NCBI GenBank assembly: GCA_001897355.1 | Contig: MKST01000011.1 | Span: 359,466-423,465, forward strand | Direction of reading: 5' to 3' | DNA from: Solirubrobacterales bacterium 67-14 | Lineage (GTDB): Bacteria > Actinomycetota > Thermoleophilia > Solirubrobacterales > 70-9 | Length of the DNA: 64,000 nt | Shown here: in pieces, positions 52,373 through 60,808 of the stretch | How positions within the stretch are numbered: position 1 is the first letter of the stretch | How the letters are laid out: each line of letters opens with the position of its first letter | Notes under the pieces: model-generated | What the model saw: the letters and a program-made list of their open reading frames with translations, nothing else | Told to the model about the DNA's origin: nothing | Databases searched by the model: none | Made by a program: the position numbers and the translations under genes

Positions 52373-53880
52373 TGAGGAAGGGTGCCCTCAAGAAGAAGCA
52401 GAGGCAACTCGAGGAGCTTCATCTCGACCGTCGCGAGGCGCTCGGGGAACTGGTTCTCGGGATGTACGTCCAAAACAACTGGGACGACGACCTGCTGGCC
52501 CGCGGTTCGGCCGAGGTGGTCGAGGTCGAAACCGAGCTGAACGAGTTGATCGCCGGCAACGAGCCCCAGGGTCCTTCGGCCACCGAGAAGGACTTCCCGG
52601 TAACCGGCGAGCATCGCCTGCCGACCGCGGGGCAGGACTACCCGGCGACCGGTGAGTACACGGCCGAGCACGCGGTCCCGGTCACCGGTGAACACACCAC
52701 CGAACAGCCGCTGCCGCAGCCGGGCGAACACGACTACCCGGCGACCGGCGAGTACACGGCTGAGCATTCCCTCCCCGAGTCGGCCGAGCACACCGCCGAG
52801 CATGCGGTGCCCGCCGAACCCAAACTGAGCCGGGCGGAGAAGAAGGCCGCCAAGAAGGAGCAGAAGGAGCGCGAGCGCCAGGCCAAGGAGGCCGCGGAGG
52901 CGACCGCCGTCGAGCCGGGCCCGGAAACTGCCGAGGCGAAGACGGTCGTCGCCGAGCCGGGGCAGCCGGACACCTCGCCGCCGTCGACCGCTGCTCCGAC
53001 GCCGTCGGCTACGGCCCCCACCCCCTCGGCCACGGCGCCGACGCCTTCTGCCCCGGCTCCGGCAACCCCGGCGGCCGAGCCTGCGAAGCCCTCCACACCC
53101 GAGGGGCAGGCCACCGACCGGCCGGATGCCAAGAAGCCACTCGAGGTGCCGCCGCCTCCCGCCGCGCCGGAACCCGAGCCGACCGACCCGCTCGATGTGC
53201 TCGAAAAGCAGATCACCGACAGCGAAGCGAAGGCGAAGACGGCCCTGGAGGCCGCCAAGGCATCTCGACAGGCCGACGCCCAGACCGAACTCACGGCGAT
53301 CACCCGGGAAGTCGAATCGGGCCGCAGCGAGCTCGATGAATCCCTGAAGCGAGCCGCCGCCGCGATCGCCGCCGCCGAAGAGAAGGCAGTACAAGCCGAG
53401 GCCCGTCTCACCCGCGAGACCGCGGCCGGCCGGGAAGCCGCCGCCGAATGGGTCCGTGGCCAGGCGGCCGAGATAGAAGCCGACGCGGCCCTTGCCGCCG
53501 AGATGTCCGGCGAGCAGGAGGCCAAGCCTTCAACCGGTGAACCCGACCCGGTGCTGAGCGCCAGGGTGACCTCGCTGGAAGCCGAACTCGCCGCCGAGAA
53601 GGCAGCCAAGGAAGAGGCGCTGACCAAGGCGGCCGCCCGTCTTCAGGAGATCGAGCAGAGCGCGAAACTGGCCGAGGCAAGGGTCGAGGCCGCCGAGGCG
53701 GCAGCGACCGAGGCACAGTCCAAGGCCCAAGCCGCAGCGGCCCCGGCCGCCGATGGCACCGGCGCCGGTGAGGCGGAGGCACGCGAGGCCGCCGTCAATT
53801 GGCTGCGTGGACAGATTTCGGCGCTCCGCCAGGAGATCGCCAAGTCCGACGAGTCGGGCAAGCAGGAGGGAAGCAGCTGA
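52372..53880 (+). CDS. Repeat-rich coiled-coil protein
   Basis: A 502-residue cytoplasmic-looking protein without signal or membrane helix. Residues 1-60 are helical and basic. About 70-145 are degenerate repeats of the type PATGEYTAEHAVPVTGEHT. About 150-185 are Lys/Glu-rich. About 200-255 are Pro/Ala/Thr low-complexity with repeated APTPSAT. From 275 to the end lies a long Ala/Glu-rich coiled coil. A scaffold or filament role is plausible, but no family is recognised. It starts at ATG 52372 inside the glycosyltransferase stop and its own stop overlaps the next ATG (TGATG). Confidence 0.75.
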   Translation: MRKGALKKKQRQLEELHLDRREALGELVLGMYVQNNWDDDLLARGSAEVVEVETELNELIAGNEPQGPSATEKDFPVTGEHRLPTAGQDYPATGEYTAEHAVPVTGEHTTEQPLPQPGEHDYPATGEYTAEHSLPESAEHTAEHAVPAEPKLSRAEKKAAKKEQKERERQAKEAAEATAVEPGPETAEAKTVVAEPGQPDTSPPSTAAPTPSATAPTPSATAPTPSAPAPATPAAEPAKPSTPEGQATDRPDAKKPLEVPPPPAAPEPEPTDPLDVLEKQITDSEAKAKTALEAAKASRQADAQTELTAITREVESGRSELDESLKRAAAAIAAAEEKAVQAEARLTRETAAGREAAAEWVRGQAAEIEADAALAAEMSGEQEAKPSTGEPDPVLSARVTSLEAELAAEKAAKEEALTKAAARLQEIEQSAKLAEARVEAAEAAATEAQSKAQAAAAPAADGTGAGEAEAREAAVNWLRGQISALRQEIAKSDESGKQEGSS

Positions 53881-54176
53881 TGGCCCTTTTCAGCCGTGGT
53901 GGACAGACCGGCCGCGAACGTCGCGCCATGCAGGACCACCTTGGTGAGCTCGATGACATGCGCCGCAGCAACCTCAGCGATCTCGGCCAGATGACCGTCG
54001 AGATGGCGGCTCAGGGCAACTTCAACCGGCAACGGCTCTCCGAGCAGGCGGCCGAGGTCGTGAAGATCGACCGTGAAGCAGACCTGATCGCCCGCGGGCT
54101 CGAAGAAGGACTCACCCTCCAGGAGCTGGAAGACCTGGCTCGCGGGGGCGACGGATCCGGGTCTCCGGCCCGCTAG
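53880..54176 (+). CDS. Small helical protein coupled to the coiled-coil gene
   Basis: A 98-residue protein that starts within the stop of the upstream gene. It is predicted mostly helical: RERRAMQDHLGELDDMRRSNLSDLGQMTVEMAAQGN, then RLSEQAAEVVKIDREADLIARGLEEGLTLQELEDLARG. No known domain. It probably associates with the coiled-coil partner. Confidence 0.7.
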   Translation: MALFSRGGQTGRERRAMQDHLGELDDMRRSNLSDLGQMTVEMAAQGNFNRQRLSEQAAEVVKIDREADLIARGLEEGLTLQELEDLARGGDGSGSPAR

Positions 54177-54203
54177 ATCCAGATGCAAAGCAGGGTCTGA
54201 CGC

Positions 54204-55664
54204 TTGCCCGCCAACTCCGAAGAGCGGGATCTCGGGGCCTACGATCTGGTCGTGGTCGGCGGTGGCGCCGCGGGCCTCTGGGCTGCGCTCTGCGCGGCCG
54301 AAGCAGGCGGCTCCGTCTGCCTGGTCTCCCGCAAGCCGCTAGCCGAGAGCGCCAGCTTCCACGCCCAAGGTGGATTGGCCGCCTCACTCGACCAAGCCGA
54401 CTCCCCGGACCAGCATTTCGAGGACACGATGAAAGCCGGCCGGAACCTCTGCCGGGCCTCGGCCGTGCGGGTGCTGGTCGACGAAGGCCCGGGCATCGTC
54501 GACGACCTGATCCGGCGCGGCATGAACTTCGACCGCGAAGGGGACGGTTCGCTTTCGCTCGCTCTGGAAGGCGGCCACAGCCACCGCCGGATCATCCACG
54601 CCGGGGGCAGCCAGACCGGACGGGAGATCACCTCCGCCCTGGCCCAGATGGTCGCCGACATGGACCGGATCGAGGTGATGGAGGAAACCTCTGCCGTGGC
54701 CCTGGTCAGCGACGGCCGGCGCTGCCACGGGGTGATCACCGAAGACGGGACGATCCGCAGCCCGGCAACGCTGATGGCCAGTGGCGGAGCCGCGGCCCTT
54801 TGGCGCCGCACCTCCAACCCCTGGGGCGCGATCGGGGCCGGGCCGGTCCTGGCCAGCGCCGCCGGCGCCGAGCTGGCCGACCTCGAGTTCTGCCAGTTCC
54901 ACCCGACCTGCCTTTCGGTGCCGGGAACCGCCTTCGACGGTGCCTTGATCACCGAGGCGGTCCGGGGCGAAGGCGCCACCCTGCTCGACCTCGAAGGGGA
55001 ACGTTTCACCGACGAGCTGGCCCCACGCGACGACGTGACCGCGGCGATCCTCGCCCAGATCGAAAAACAGGGCGGCCGCGAGGTCCGGCTCGATCTCACC
55101 GCGATCGACCCGGCCCGTTTCCCCAGCGTCTTCGAGCTGCTCGAGACGGCCGGGTTCGACGGAACCCGGGAACCCGTCCCGGTCTCCCCGGGAGCCCATT
55201 ACATGATGGGTGGCGTCGCGGTCGACCTCGATGGGAAGACCTCGATCGAAGGCCTCTACGCCGCCGGCGAATGCGCCTGCACCGGGCTTCACGGCGCCAA
55301 CCGGCTCGCCTCGAACTCACTGACCGAGTGTTTCGTCTTCGGACGCCGGGCCGCCACGGCCGGGCTCGAGGAAGAGCCCGGCCCGATGCCCGACTTGCCG
55401 GAATGGCGTTTCGACCCACCGCAGCCGCCGACCCGCGAGGCCGTCTGGCAGTTCGCCGGGCCGCAGCGTGAAGCCGCCGGCCTGGCCCGCCTGGCCGACG
55501 ATCCCTACCTGCTCGCCCGGGCGATCGGCAGTGCCGCCCTGAACCGCGAGGAGTCCCGTGGCGGGCACCGCCGCACGGACTTCCCCGAGACCGACCCCGG
55601 CCTCGATTTCACCCATCTGATCTACCGGCCCGACGGAGAGATCGCCCTCCGTCGCTGGGACTGA
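54204..55664 (+). CDS. nadB: L-aspartate oxidase
   Basis: A 486-residue flavoprotein that oxidises L-aspartate to iminoaspartate, the first step of NAD synthesis. FAD-binding DLVVVGGGAAGLWAALCAAEAGG, SFHAQGGLAASL, HSHRRIIHAGGSQTGREIT, EFCQFHPTCL and the GEGATLLDLEGERFTDELAPRD active-site segment, then LYAAGECACTGLHGANRLASNSLTECFVFGRRAA. The C-terminal helical domain is shorter than usual (total about 530 in many species). It starts at TTG 54204. NadA and NadC are not adjacent; two hydantoinase-type genes follow directly. Confidence 0.93.
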   Translation: MPANSEERDLGAYDLVVVGGGAAGLWAALCAAEAGGSVCLVSRKPLAESASFHAQGGLAASLDQADSPDQHFEDTMKAGRNLCRASAVRVLVDEGPGIVDDLIRRGMNFDREGDGSLSLALEGGHSHRRIIHAGGSQTGREITSALAQMVADMDRIEVMEETSAVALVSDGRRCHGVITEDGTIRSPATLMASGGAAALWRRTSNPWGAIGAGPVLASAAGAELADLEFCQFHPTCLSVPGTAFDGALITEAVRGEGATLLDLEGERFTDELAPRDDVTAAILAQIEKQGGREVRLDLTAIDPARFPSVFELLETAGFDGTREPVPVSPGAHYMMGGVAVDLDGKTSIEGLYAAGECACTGLHGANRLASNSLTECFVFGRRAATAGLEEEPGPMPDLPEWRFDPPQPPTREAVWQFAGPQREAAGLARLADDPYLLARAIGSAALNREESRGGHRRTDFPETDPGLDFTHLIYRPDGEIALRRWD

Positions 55665-55681
55665 ACCCGGTCGGCATCGCC

Positions 55682-57220
55682 GTGACGGCTGGATCCGACC
55701 AGGCACGGGAACCGGACCGGGCAAAGGGGCCGGACCCGATCGAGGTCCAGGTCACCGCCGGCGCCCTCGCCTCGGCCTGCGAGGAGATGGGCGCGGTCCT
55801 GATCCGCTCTGCCCATTCGGCCAACATCAAGGAGCGCCGCGACTGTTCGGCCGCGATCTTCGGGCCAGACGGCGAGATGGTCATGCAGGCCGAGCACATC
55901 CCGGTGCACCTCGGTTCGATGCCCGCCTCGGTCCGGGCGGTAGCCGACAAGCCACACCTGCCCGGGATCTCCTGGTTCCTCAACGACCCTTACTCGGGCG
56001 GTACCCACCTGCCCGACATCACCGTAGTGACCCCGGCCTTCGCCGCAGGCGAGCTGATCGGCTTCGCCGCCAACCGGGCCCACCACGCCGACGTCGGCGG
56101 CAGCGTCCCCGGCTCTATGCCGGCCGACTCGCGGACCATCGACGAGGAAGGCGTGATCATCCCGCCCCGCATCCTCGACGAGGAGTCGATCCTCGAGGTC
56201 GTCACCCTGATGCGCCAGCCCGACCAGCGGCGGGCCGACCTGCGGGCCCAGATCGCGGCCAACCGGGCCGGCGTGCAGCGCTTGGAGACGATGGCCGCCG
56301 ATCGCGGGGCCGCGGCGCTGGCCGAGGCGATGACCGACGTAATCACCTACGCCGAACACCGCACCCGGGCGGAGATCGAGCGGATCCCCGACGGCACCTA
56401 CCTCGCCGGCGACCTGCTCGAAGGCCGCGAAGGCGACATCGAGTTGCGGCTCGAGGCCACGGTCAGCGGCAGCGACATCCGCTTCGACTTCAGTGGGACC
56501 GCCGACCCGGACCGGGGCAACCTCAACTGCCCGCGGGCGGTGACCGAATCGGCCTGCCTTTTCGCGGTCCGGGTGCTGACCGACCCGGACATCCCGGCCA
56601 GCGCCGGCGCCTGGCGGCCGGTCGAGACCGTGATCCCCGAAGGTTGCCTGCTCGATGCGCAGCCACCGAGCGCGGTCGTCGCCGGCAACGTCGAGACCTC
56701 CTCGCGGGTGGCCGACCTCTGCCTCAGCGCCTTCGGCCTGGCCCAGGGCCAGGGCACGATGAACAACCTCACCCTCGGCAACGAGGTTTTCACCTATTAC
56801 GAGACGCTCGGTGGCGGCCAGGCCGCGGCCGCGGATGCCGACGGCCCCTCGGCCGTCCACGTAGCGATGTCGAACACGCTGAACACCCCGATCGAGGCGA
56901 TGGAAACCGAGTTCCCGCTGCGGGCCGGCGAGTACTCGATCCGGCGGGGCAGCGGCGGCGAAGGCGCCCACCGGGGCGGCGACGGGCTGGTCCGCGAGAT
57001 CATCGCGACCGAGCCGATGGGCTTCGCCCTGCTGACCGAACGACGCCGGCACGCGCCGGCCGGCGCCGAAGGGGCCGCGCCCGGCACCCGAGGCAGGAAC
57101 CTGCTGATCCGGGAAGACGGGACGACCGAGGAACTCGAGCCGAAAGCAGCCGGTGAACTCGGCCCGGGCGACCGCCTGCGGATCGAAACCCCCGGCGGGG
57201 GCGGCTTTGGCCGCGCTTGA
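55682..57220 (+). CDS. hyuB: Hydantoinase B/oxoprolinase family protein
   Basis: A 512-residue HyuB-type subunit. Typical motifs: VTAGALASACEEMGAVLIRSAHSANIKERRDCSAAIF near the start, HIPVHLGSMPASV, DPYSGGTHLPDITVVTPAF, the RAHHADVGGSVPGSMPADS metal-binding region, and C-terminal GGEGAHRGGDGLVREI with TPGGGGFG. It works with HyuA (next gene) in ATP-dependent ring opening of hydantoins or 5-oxoproline, or in acetone/acetophenone-type carboxylation; the substrate cannot be told. It starts at GTG 55682, 17 bases after nadB. HyuB-then-HyuA order is less common than the reverse. Confidence 0.9.
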   Translation: MTAGSDQAREPDRAKGPDPIEVQVTAGALASACEEMGAVLIRSAHSANIKERRDCSAAIFGPDGEMVMQAEHIPVHLGSMPASVRAVADKPHLPGISWFLNDPYSGGTHLPDITVVTPAFAAGELIGFAANRAHHADVGGSVPGSMPADSRTIDEEGVIIPPRILDEESILEVVTLMRQPDQRRADLRAQIAANRAGVQRLETMAADRGAAALAEAMTDVITYAEHRTRAEIERIPDGTYLAGDLLEGREGDIELRLEATVSGSDIRFDFSGTADPDRGNLNCPRAVTESACLFAVRVLTDPDIPASAGAWRPVETVIPEGCLLDAQPPSAVVAGNVETSSRVADLCLSAFGLAQGQGTMNNLTLGNEVFTYYETLGGGQAAAADADGPSAVHVAMSNTLNTPIEAMETEFPLRAGEYSIRRGSGGEGAHRGGDGLVREIIATEPMGFALLTERRRHAPAGAEGAAPGTRGRNLLIREDGTTEELEPKAAGELGPGDRLRIETPGGGGFGRA

Positions 57221-57248
57221 CCAGTCCCCGGCCGCGGATCCGGCCCCG

Positions 57249-59123
57249 GTGGCCGACGCGATCCTCGGGGTCGACGTCGGCGGCACCTTCACCGACGCGG
57301 TGCTGATCACCGCCGGCGGGATCTTCACCGGCAAGTCGCCCTCGACCCCGGATGACCAATCGACCGGCGTGGTCGAGGCAACCCGTCAGGTGCTGGCCAA
57401 GGCCGGGATCGGTGCCGGCGAGGTCGGGCACTTCGCCCACGGCATGACCGTCGCCACCAACGCCCTGCTCGAATCGAAGGGCGCCGAGACCGCCTTCGTC
57501 GCCACCCGCGGCTTCACCGACCTGGTCGAGATCGGACGTCAGGACCGGGCCTCGCTCTATCGGCTGCAGGCCGCCCACCCGCCGCCGCTGGCGCCGCCCG
57601 AACGCCGGGTCGCGGTCGATCAGCGGCACGGCCCCGATGGCGTGATCGAAGAACTCACCAGCGAGGAAGCCGACCGAGTCGCCGCCGAGCTGGCCTCGCT
57701 GGAGGTCGAATCGGTCGCGGTATGCCTGCTCCACTCCTACCGCTTTCCCGAGCACGAGGTGGCGATCGGGGAAGCCGTCCGCCGGTGGCTCGGCCCCGGG
57801 GTGCATGTGTCCCTCTCGCATGAGGTGGTCGGCACTTTCCGTGAGTTCGAGCGGGCGGCGACGACCGAGATCGATGCCGCCCTCTCCCCCTTGCTGACCG
57901 GCTACCTGGACCGGCTCGCGGCCCGGACCGAAGAGGAAGGGCTGCCCGAGCCGAAGATCATGCAGTCGAGCGGCGGGGTCGCCGAACTCGGCGAGGTCGC
58001 CGCCCACGCCGCTGTCGCGGTGCTCTCCGGCCCGGCCGGCGGGGCCGCCGCGGCGGCCATGGTCGCCCGGCAGGCCGGCGAGGAGAACCTGCTCTGCTTC
58101 GACATGGGTGGCACCTCCTGCGACGTCTGCGTGGTCGAGGCCGGCAGGGTCCACGAGACAGCCGCGAAGAAGATCGCCGGCCATCCGCTCGCCCTGCCGA
58201 TGGTCGACATCGACACGGTCGGCGCCGGCGGCGGCTCGATCGCCTGGCGCGACAGCGGCGGCGCTCTGCGGGTCGGCCCCGAATCGGCCGGTGCCCGGCC
58301 CGGACCGGCCTGCTACGGCCTCGGCGGCACCCGCCCGACCGTGACCGACGCCAACCTGACCCTCGGCCGCCTGGCTGCCGACGACGAGCTGGCCGGCGGC
58401 ATCGTGCTCGACCTCGACCTGGCCCGGCAGGCGATCGGCGAACTGGCCGGCCGGCTCGGCCTCACGATCGAGGAATGCGCCGAGGGCATCGTCCGGGTGG
58501 CGAACTCGGAGATGATCCGGGCCCTCAGGGTGGTGACCGTCCAGCGCGGGCTCGATCCTCGGCGCTTCACCCTGCTGGCCTACGGCGGGGCCGGGCCGCT
58601 CCACGCCGCCGGCGTCGCCGAGGAACTCGGCATCCGGTCGGTCCTGGTGCCGATGACCGGCGGCGTCTTCAGCGCGCTCGGCCTGGCCGCGGCAGATCGC
58701 CGTCGCGACGAGGTGCAGACCGTGCTCGCCGCCGAGGCGGACCTCGACGCCGCGACCCTGGCCGGGTTGGCCGGCGAGGCCGACCAGGCCAGTTGGGACG
58801 TCCGCTACCGCGGCCAGTCTTTCGAGCTGACCGTCAGCGACTCGCCCGGTGCCCGAATCGACCCGGCCCGGCTGCGTGAACTCTTCGAACGGGCCCATGA
58901 AGAGCGTTACGGCTACGCCGACCCCACGGCCCCGATCGAGCTGGTCACGGTGCGCCGCCGCTTCGTCGAGCCCGGCCCCAGCTTCGCCCCGATACCGTCC
59001 CCGGAGAGCGACCTCGCCGGCCCCGCCACGGTCGACCTGGGCGAGGCCACGCTCCACGTCCCGGACGGCTGGAAAGTCCGTGGCGAAGCCGGTGGACTCA
59101 TCCGTATGATTCATGAACTGTGA
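57249..59123 (+). CDS. hyuA: Hydantoinase A/oxoprolinase family protein
   Basis: About 624 residues. The ASKHA ATPase fold starts with ILGVDVGGTFTDAVLITAGG, then GMTVATNALLESKGAETAFVATRGFTDLVEIGRQ, a IMQSSGGVAEL strand, VLSGPAGGAAAAAMVA, DMGGTSCDVCVVE and the GAGGGSIAW/GPESAGARPGPACYGLGG region, ending with the ROK-like C-terminal domain. It supplies the ATP-dependent half to HyuB. GTG 57249 is chosen because it lies just before the first strand; the open frame extends back to GTG 57153, which would overlap hyuB by 68 bases. Neither start has a clear ribosome binding site. Confidence 0.88.
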   Translation: MADAILGVDVGGTFTDAVLITAGGIFTGKSPSTPDDQSTGVVEATRQVLAKAGIGAGEVGHFAHGMTVATNALLESKGAETAFVATRGFTDLVEIGRQDRASLYRLQAAHPPPLAPPERRVAVDQRHGPDGVIEELTSEEADRVAAELASLEVESVAVCLLHSYRFPEHEVAIGEAVRRWLGPGVHVSLSHEVVGTFREFERAATTEIDAALSPLLTGYLDRLAARTEEEGLPEPKIMQSSGGVAELGEVAAHAAVAVLSGPAGGAAAAAMVARQAGEENLLCFDMGGTSCDVCVVEAGRVHETAAKKIAGHPLALPMVDIDTVGAGGGSIAWRDSGGALRVGPESAGARPGPACYGLGGTRPTVTDANLTLGRLAADDELAGGIVLDLDLARQAIGELAGRLGLTIEECAEGIVRVANSEMIRALRVVTVQRGLDPRRFTLLAYGGAGPLHAAGVAEELGIRSVLVPMTGGVFSALGLAAADRRRDEVQTVLAAEADLDAATLAGLAGEADQASWDVRYRGQSFELTVSDSPGARIDPARLRELFERAHEERYGYADPTAPIELVTVRRRFVEPGPSFAPIPSPESDLAGPATVDLGEATLHVPDGWKVRGEAGGLIRMIHEL

Positions 59124-59164
59124 GTACACGTTTCGGGTAAGTACGTGATTCTCGGCACAATGAC

Positions 59165-59193
59165 TTGAATTTCGCGGATTCGCTCTGTAAAGT
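59165..59193 (+). promoter_or_regulatory. Sigma70-type promoter of the DUF1802 gene
   Basis: TTGAAT (59165-59170) and TAAAGT (59188-59193) are separated by 17 bases. A start near 59200 gives a leader of about 100 bases before ATG 59301, unlike the leaderless genes nearby. The leader has several short complementary pairs (59204-59209 with 59268-59273; 59222-59227 with 59288-59293; 59247-59252 with 59263-59268). Confidence 0.6.
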
Positions 59194-59300
59194 GGCAGAC
59201 CCTTACGGAGCCCGCGGCAGCCAGTCAATGCCTCCACTCGCCCCGTACAGGTTCTGAGCAGCACCTGTCCGTAGCAACCTCAACCCCTGACTGAATACCT

Positions 59301-59933
59301 ATGCCAATTGCGTTCAAGGAATGGGCCGTTACCGTGCGAGCCCTCGCCGAAGGTGAACAGCTTCTCACGCTCCGCAAGGGCGGAATCCGCGAGGAGAACA
59401 AGCACTTCGAGCTCGAGCACGAGCGATTCTTCCTCTACCCCACATTCGACCACCAGCAGAACGACCTGGTGCGTGCCTCTCATCACCCAGAGCTGGACCG
59501 TGCCCTCGAGGAGGGCGTCTGGCCCGACGAGGAGCCACCGGCCCGTGCCCTGCTTCAGGACGGCGGGATCCCTCAGCCCGACCGCGTCCGTATCCGTGCC
59601 TGGGCCGAAGTAGCCGAGGACATCACGATCGAGGACCCGCGGGTCGTCGACGCGTTGTCGCCGTTCTACATCTGGACCACGGACTACGCCCACAAGCGTC
59701 TCAGCTGGAAGCCGCGCCATCCGCTGCACCTCGTGCTGCTGCGGGTCCACCGCATCCCGCGCCCGGTGACCGTCCGGGTCCGCGAGGAGTACCACGGCTG
59801 TCGCTCCTGGGTCGAGATCGACCGGGACCTGCCCTTCGAGGGCACGCCGGTCATGTCGGACGAAGAGTTCGAGTTCGCCTCGAACGAGATCCGCTCGATC
59901 TGTCAAGGAGACCGCGAACCAGCCCTGGTCTGA
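59301..59933 (+). CDS. DUF1802 family protein
   Basis: A 210-residue protein matching DUF1802: FKEWAVTVRALAEGEQLLTLRKGGIREENKHFELEHERFFLYPTFDHQQ at the N-terminus, VAEDITIEDPRVVDALSPFYIWTTDYAHKRLSWKPRHPLHLVLLRVHRI in the middle. The family is found in diverse bacteria and has no proven function; nuclease-like or restriction-linked roles have not been established. It has its own promoter and a strong terminator, so it is monocistronic. Confidence 0.88.
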   Translation: MPIAFKEWAVTVRALAEGEQLLTLRKGGIREENKHFELEHERFFLYPTFDHQQNDLVRASHHPELDRALEEGVWPDEEPPARALLQDGGIPQPDRVRIRAWAEVAEDITIEDPRVVDALSPFYIWTTDYAHKRLSWKPRHPLHLVLLRVHRIPRPVTVRVREEYHGCRSWVEIDRDLPFEGTPVMSDEEFEFASNEIRSICQGDREPALV

Positions 59934-59950
59934 GATATCTCAGATTCACG

Positions 59951-59982
59951 AAAAAGGCCCGCTGCGGCGGGCCTTTTTCTTT
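59951..59982 (+). terminator. Rho-independent terminator of the DUF1802 gene
   Basis: A GGCCCGC/GCGGGCC stem flanked by AAAAA and TTTTTCTTT, with a four-base loop, starts 18 bases past the stop codon. The A-run and T-run make it bidirectional. It is the clearest terminator in the window. Confidence 0.95.
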
Positions 59983-59986
59983 GCAA

Positions 59987-59992
59987 TAGGCT
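59987..59992 (+). promoter_or_regulatory. -10 hexamer TAGGCT of a leaderless promoter
   Basis: TAGGCT ends six bases before the GTG at 59999, five bases past the preceding terminator. It supports a leaderless GTG start. Confidence 0.5.
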
Positions 59993-59998
59993 GCCCGG

Positions 59999-60808
59999 GT
60001 GACGTGGATCGAAACCACATCGCTGACCTTCACCGCCCGGCACGAGGACGGTGATCGCAGCTACGCCGAGGATCTCCTCGACCGGCTCGAGGATCTCAGC
60101 CTGAAGCTCGAAGACCGCTTCGAGGTGGTACCCGGCGACATCGGGGTCGTGATCCACCCCTCCCCGGCCTGGCTGAACGCGGCCCATCCCTTCTTGCCCT
60201 TCGTCAGGTACGCGGCGGCACCGGCCGGACGCCGCTACCTGGCCGGCTGGCCGATGGCGACCGAGGTCCACGTGCTGGGGGAAAGGGCGATGGAGAAGCG
60301 GGCCGCGGGCGAAGCATCCTTCGAGGCTCTGCGCGGCACGGCGGAGCGGCTCTACACCCAGATCGTCCTGGCCGCCAACAACGAGCGGATCCCCCCGCCC
60401 TGGACCCCGATGCGGTTCTTCAGGTACCTGAGCTGGGCCTGGCTGGTCGAGGGTGGGGCGCAGCACTTCGCCCGCCAGGTCGACCTGTTCCGCGCCGCGG
60501 TGATCCGCCGCCTGCGTGAAGGCTCCCGCCCCAGCTTCCCGCCTTCGCGCCGCGACGCGATCATCCTCGGCGGCACGATCTTCGACCTGCTCGAGGACTA
60601 TCGCGGCGGTGGCGCCTGTGAGCTCTTGATCGGCCGTCTGCGCCGCGACGGCCCGATCGCCAACCTCGAGGTGGCCTTCGACCTCAGGATCCGGGAGGTC
60701 GAGGAGATGTGGCGCGACTATCTGAGGGACCTGGTCCGTCCCCAGCCCGACTCGACTTCCCTGCCCTCGCCAGAGGAGCTGCTCGGGCCCACCCAGCCAG
60801 AGCCCTAA
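59999..60808 (+). CDS. Peptidase-MA-like protein lacking HExxH (unrecognised)
   Basis: A 269-residue soluble protein starting at a leaderless GTG. The N-terminal half has TARHEDGDRSYAEDLLDRLEDLSLKLEDRF and VVIHPSPAWLNAAHP, and the centre WLVEGGAQHFARQVDLFRAAVIRRL. The last block recalls the W-L-x-EG-x-A-x-(Y/F) helix of peptidase MA-type gluzincins, but the preceding HExxH motif is missing: the matching region reads QIVLAANNERIPPP. If related, it would be an inactive member. It ends four bases into the converging secreted-protein gene. Function unknown. Confidence 0.6.
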   Translation: MTWIETTSLTFTARHEDGDRSYAEDLLDRLEDLSLKLEDRFEVVPGDIGVVIHPSPAWLNAAHPFLPFVRYAAAPAGRRYLAGWPMATEVHVLGERAMEKRAAGEASFEALRGTAERLYTQIVLAANNERIPPPWTPMRFFRYLSWAWLVEGGAQHFARQVDLFRAAVIRRLREGSRPSFPPSRRDAIILGGTIFDLLEDYRGGGACELLIGRLRRDGPIANLEVAFDLRIREVEEMWRDYLRDLVRPQPDSTSLPSPEELLGPTQPEP

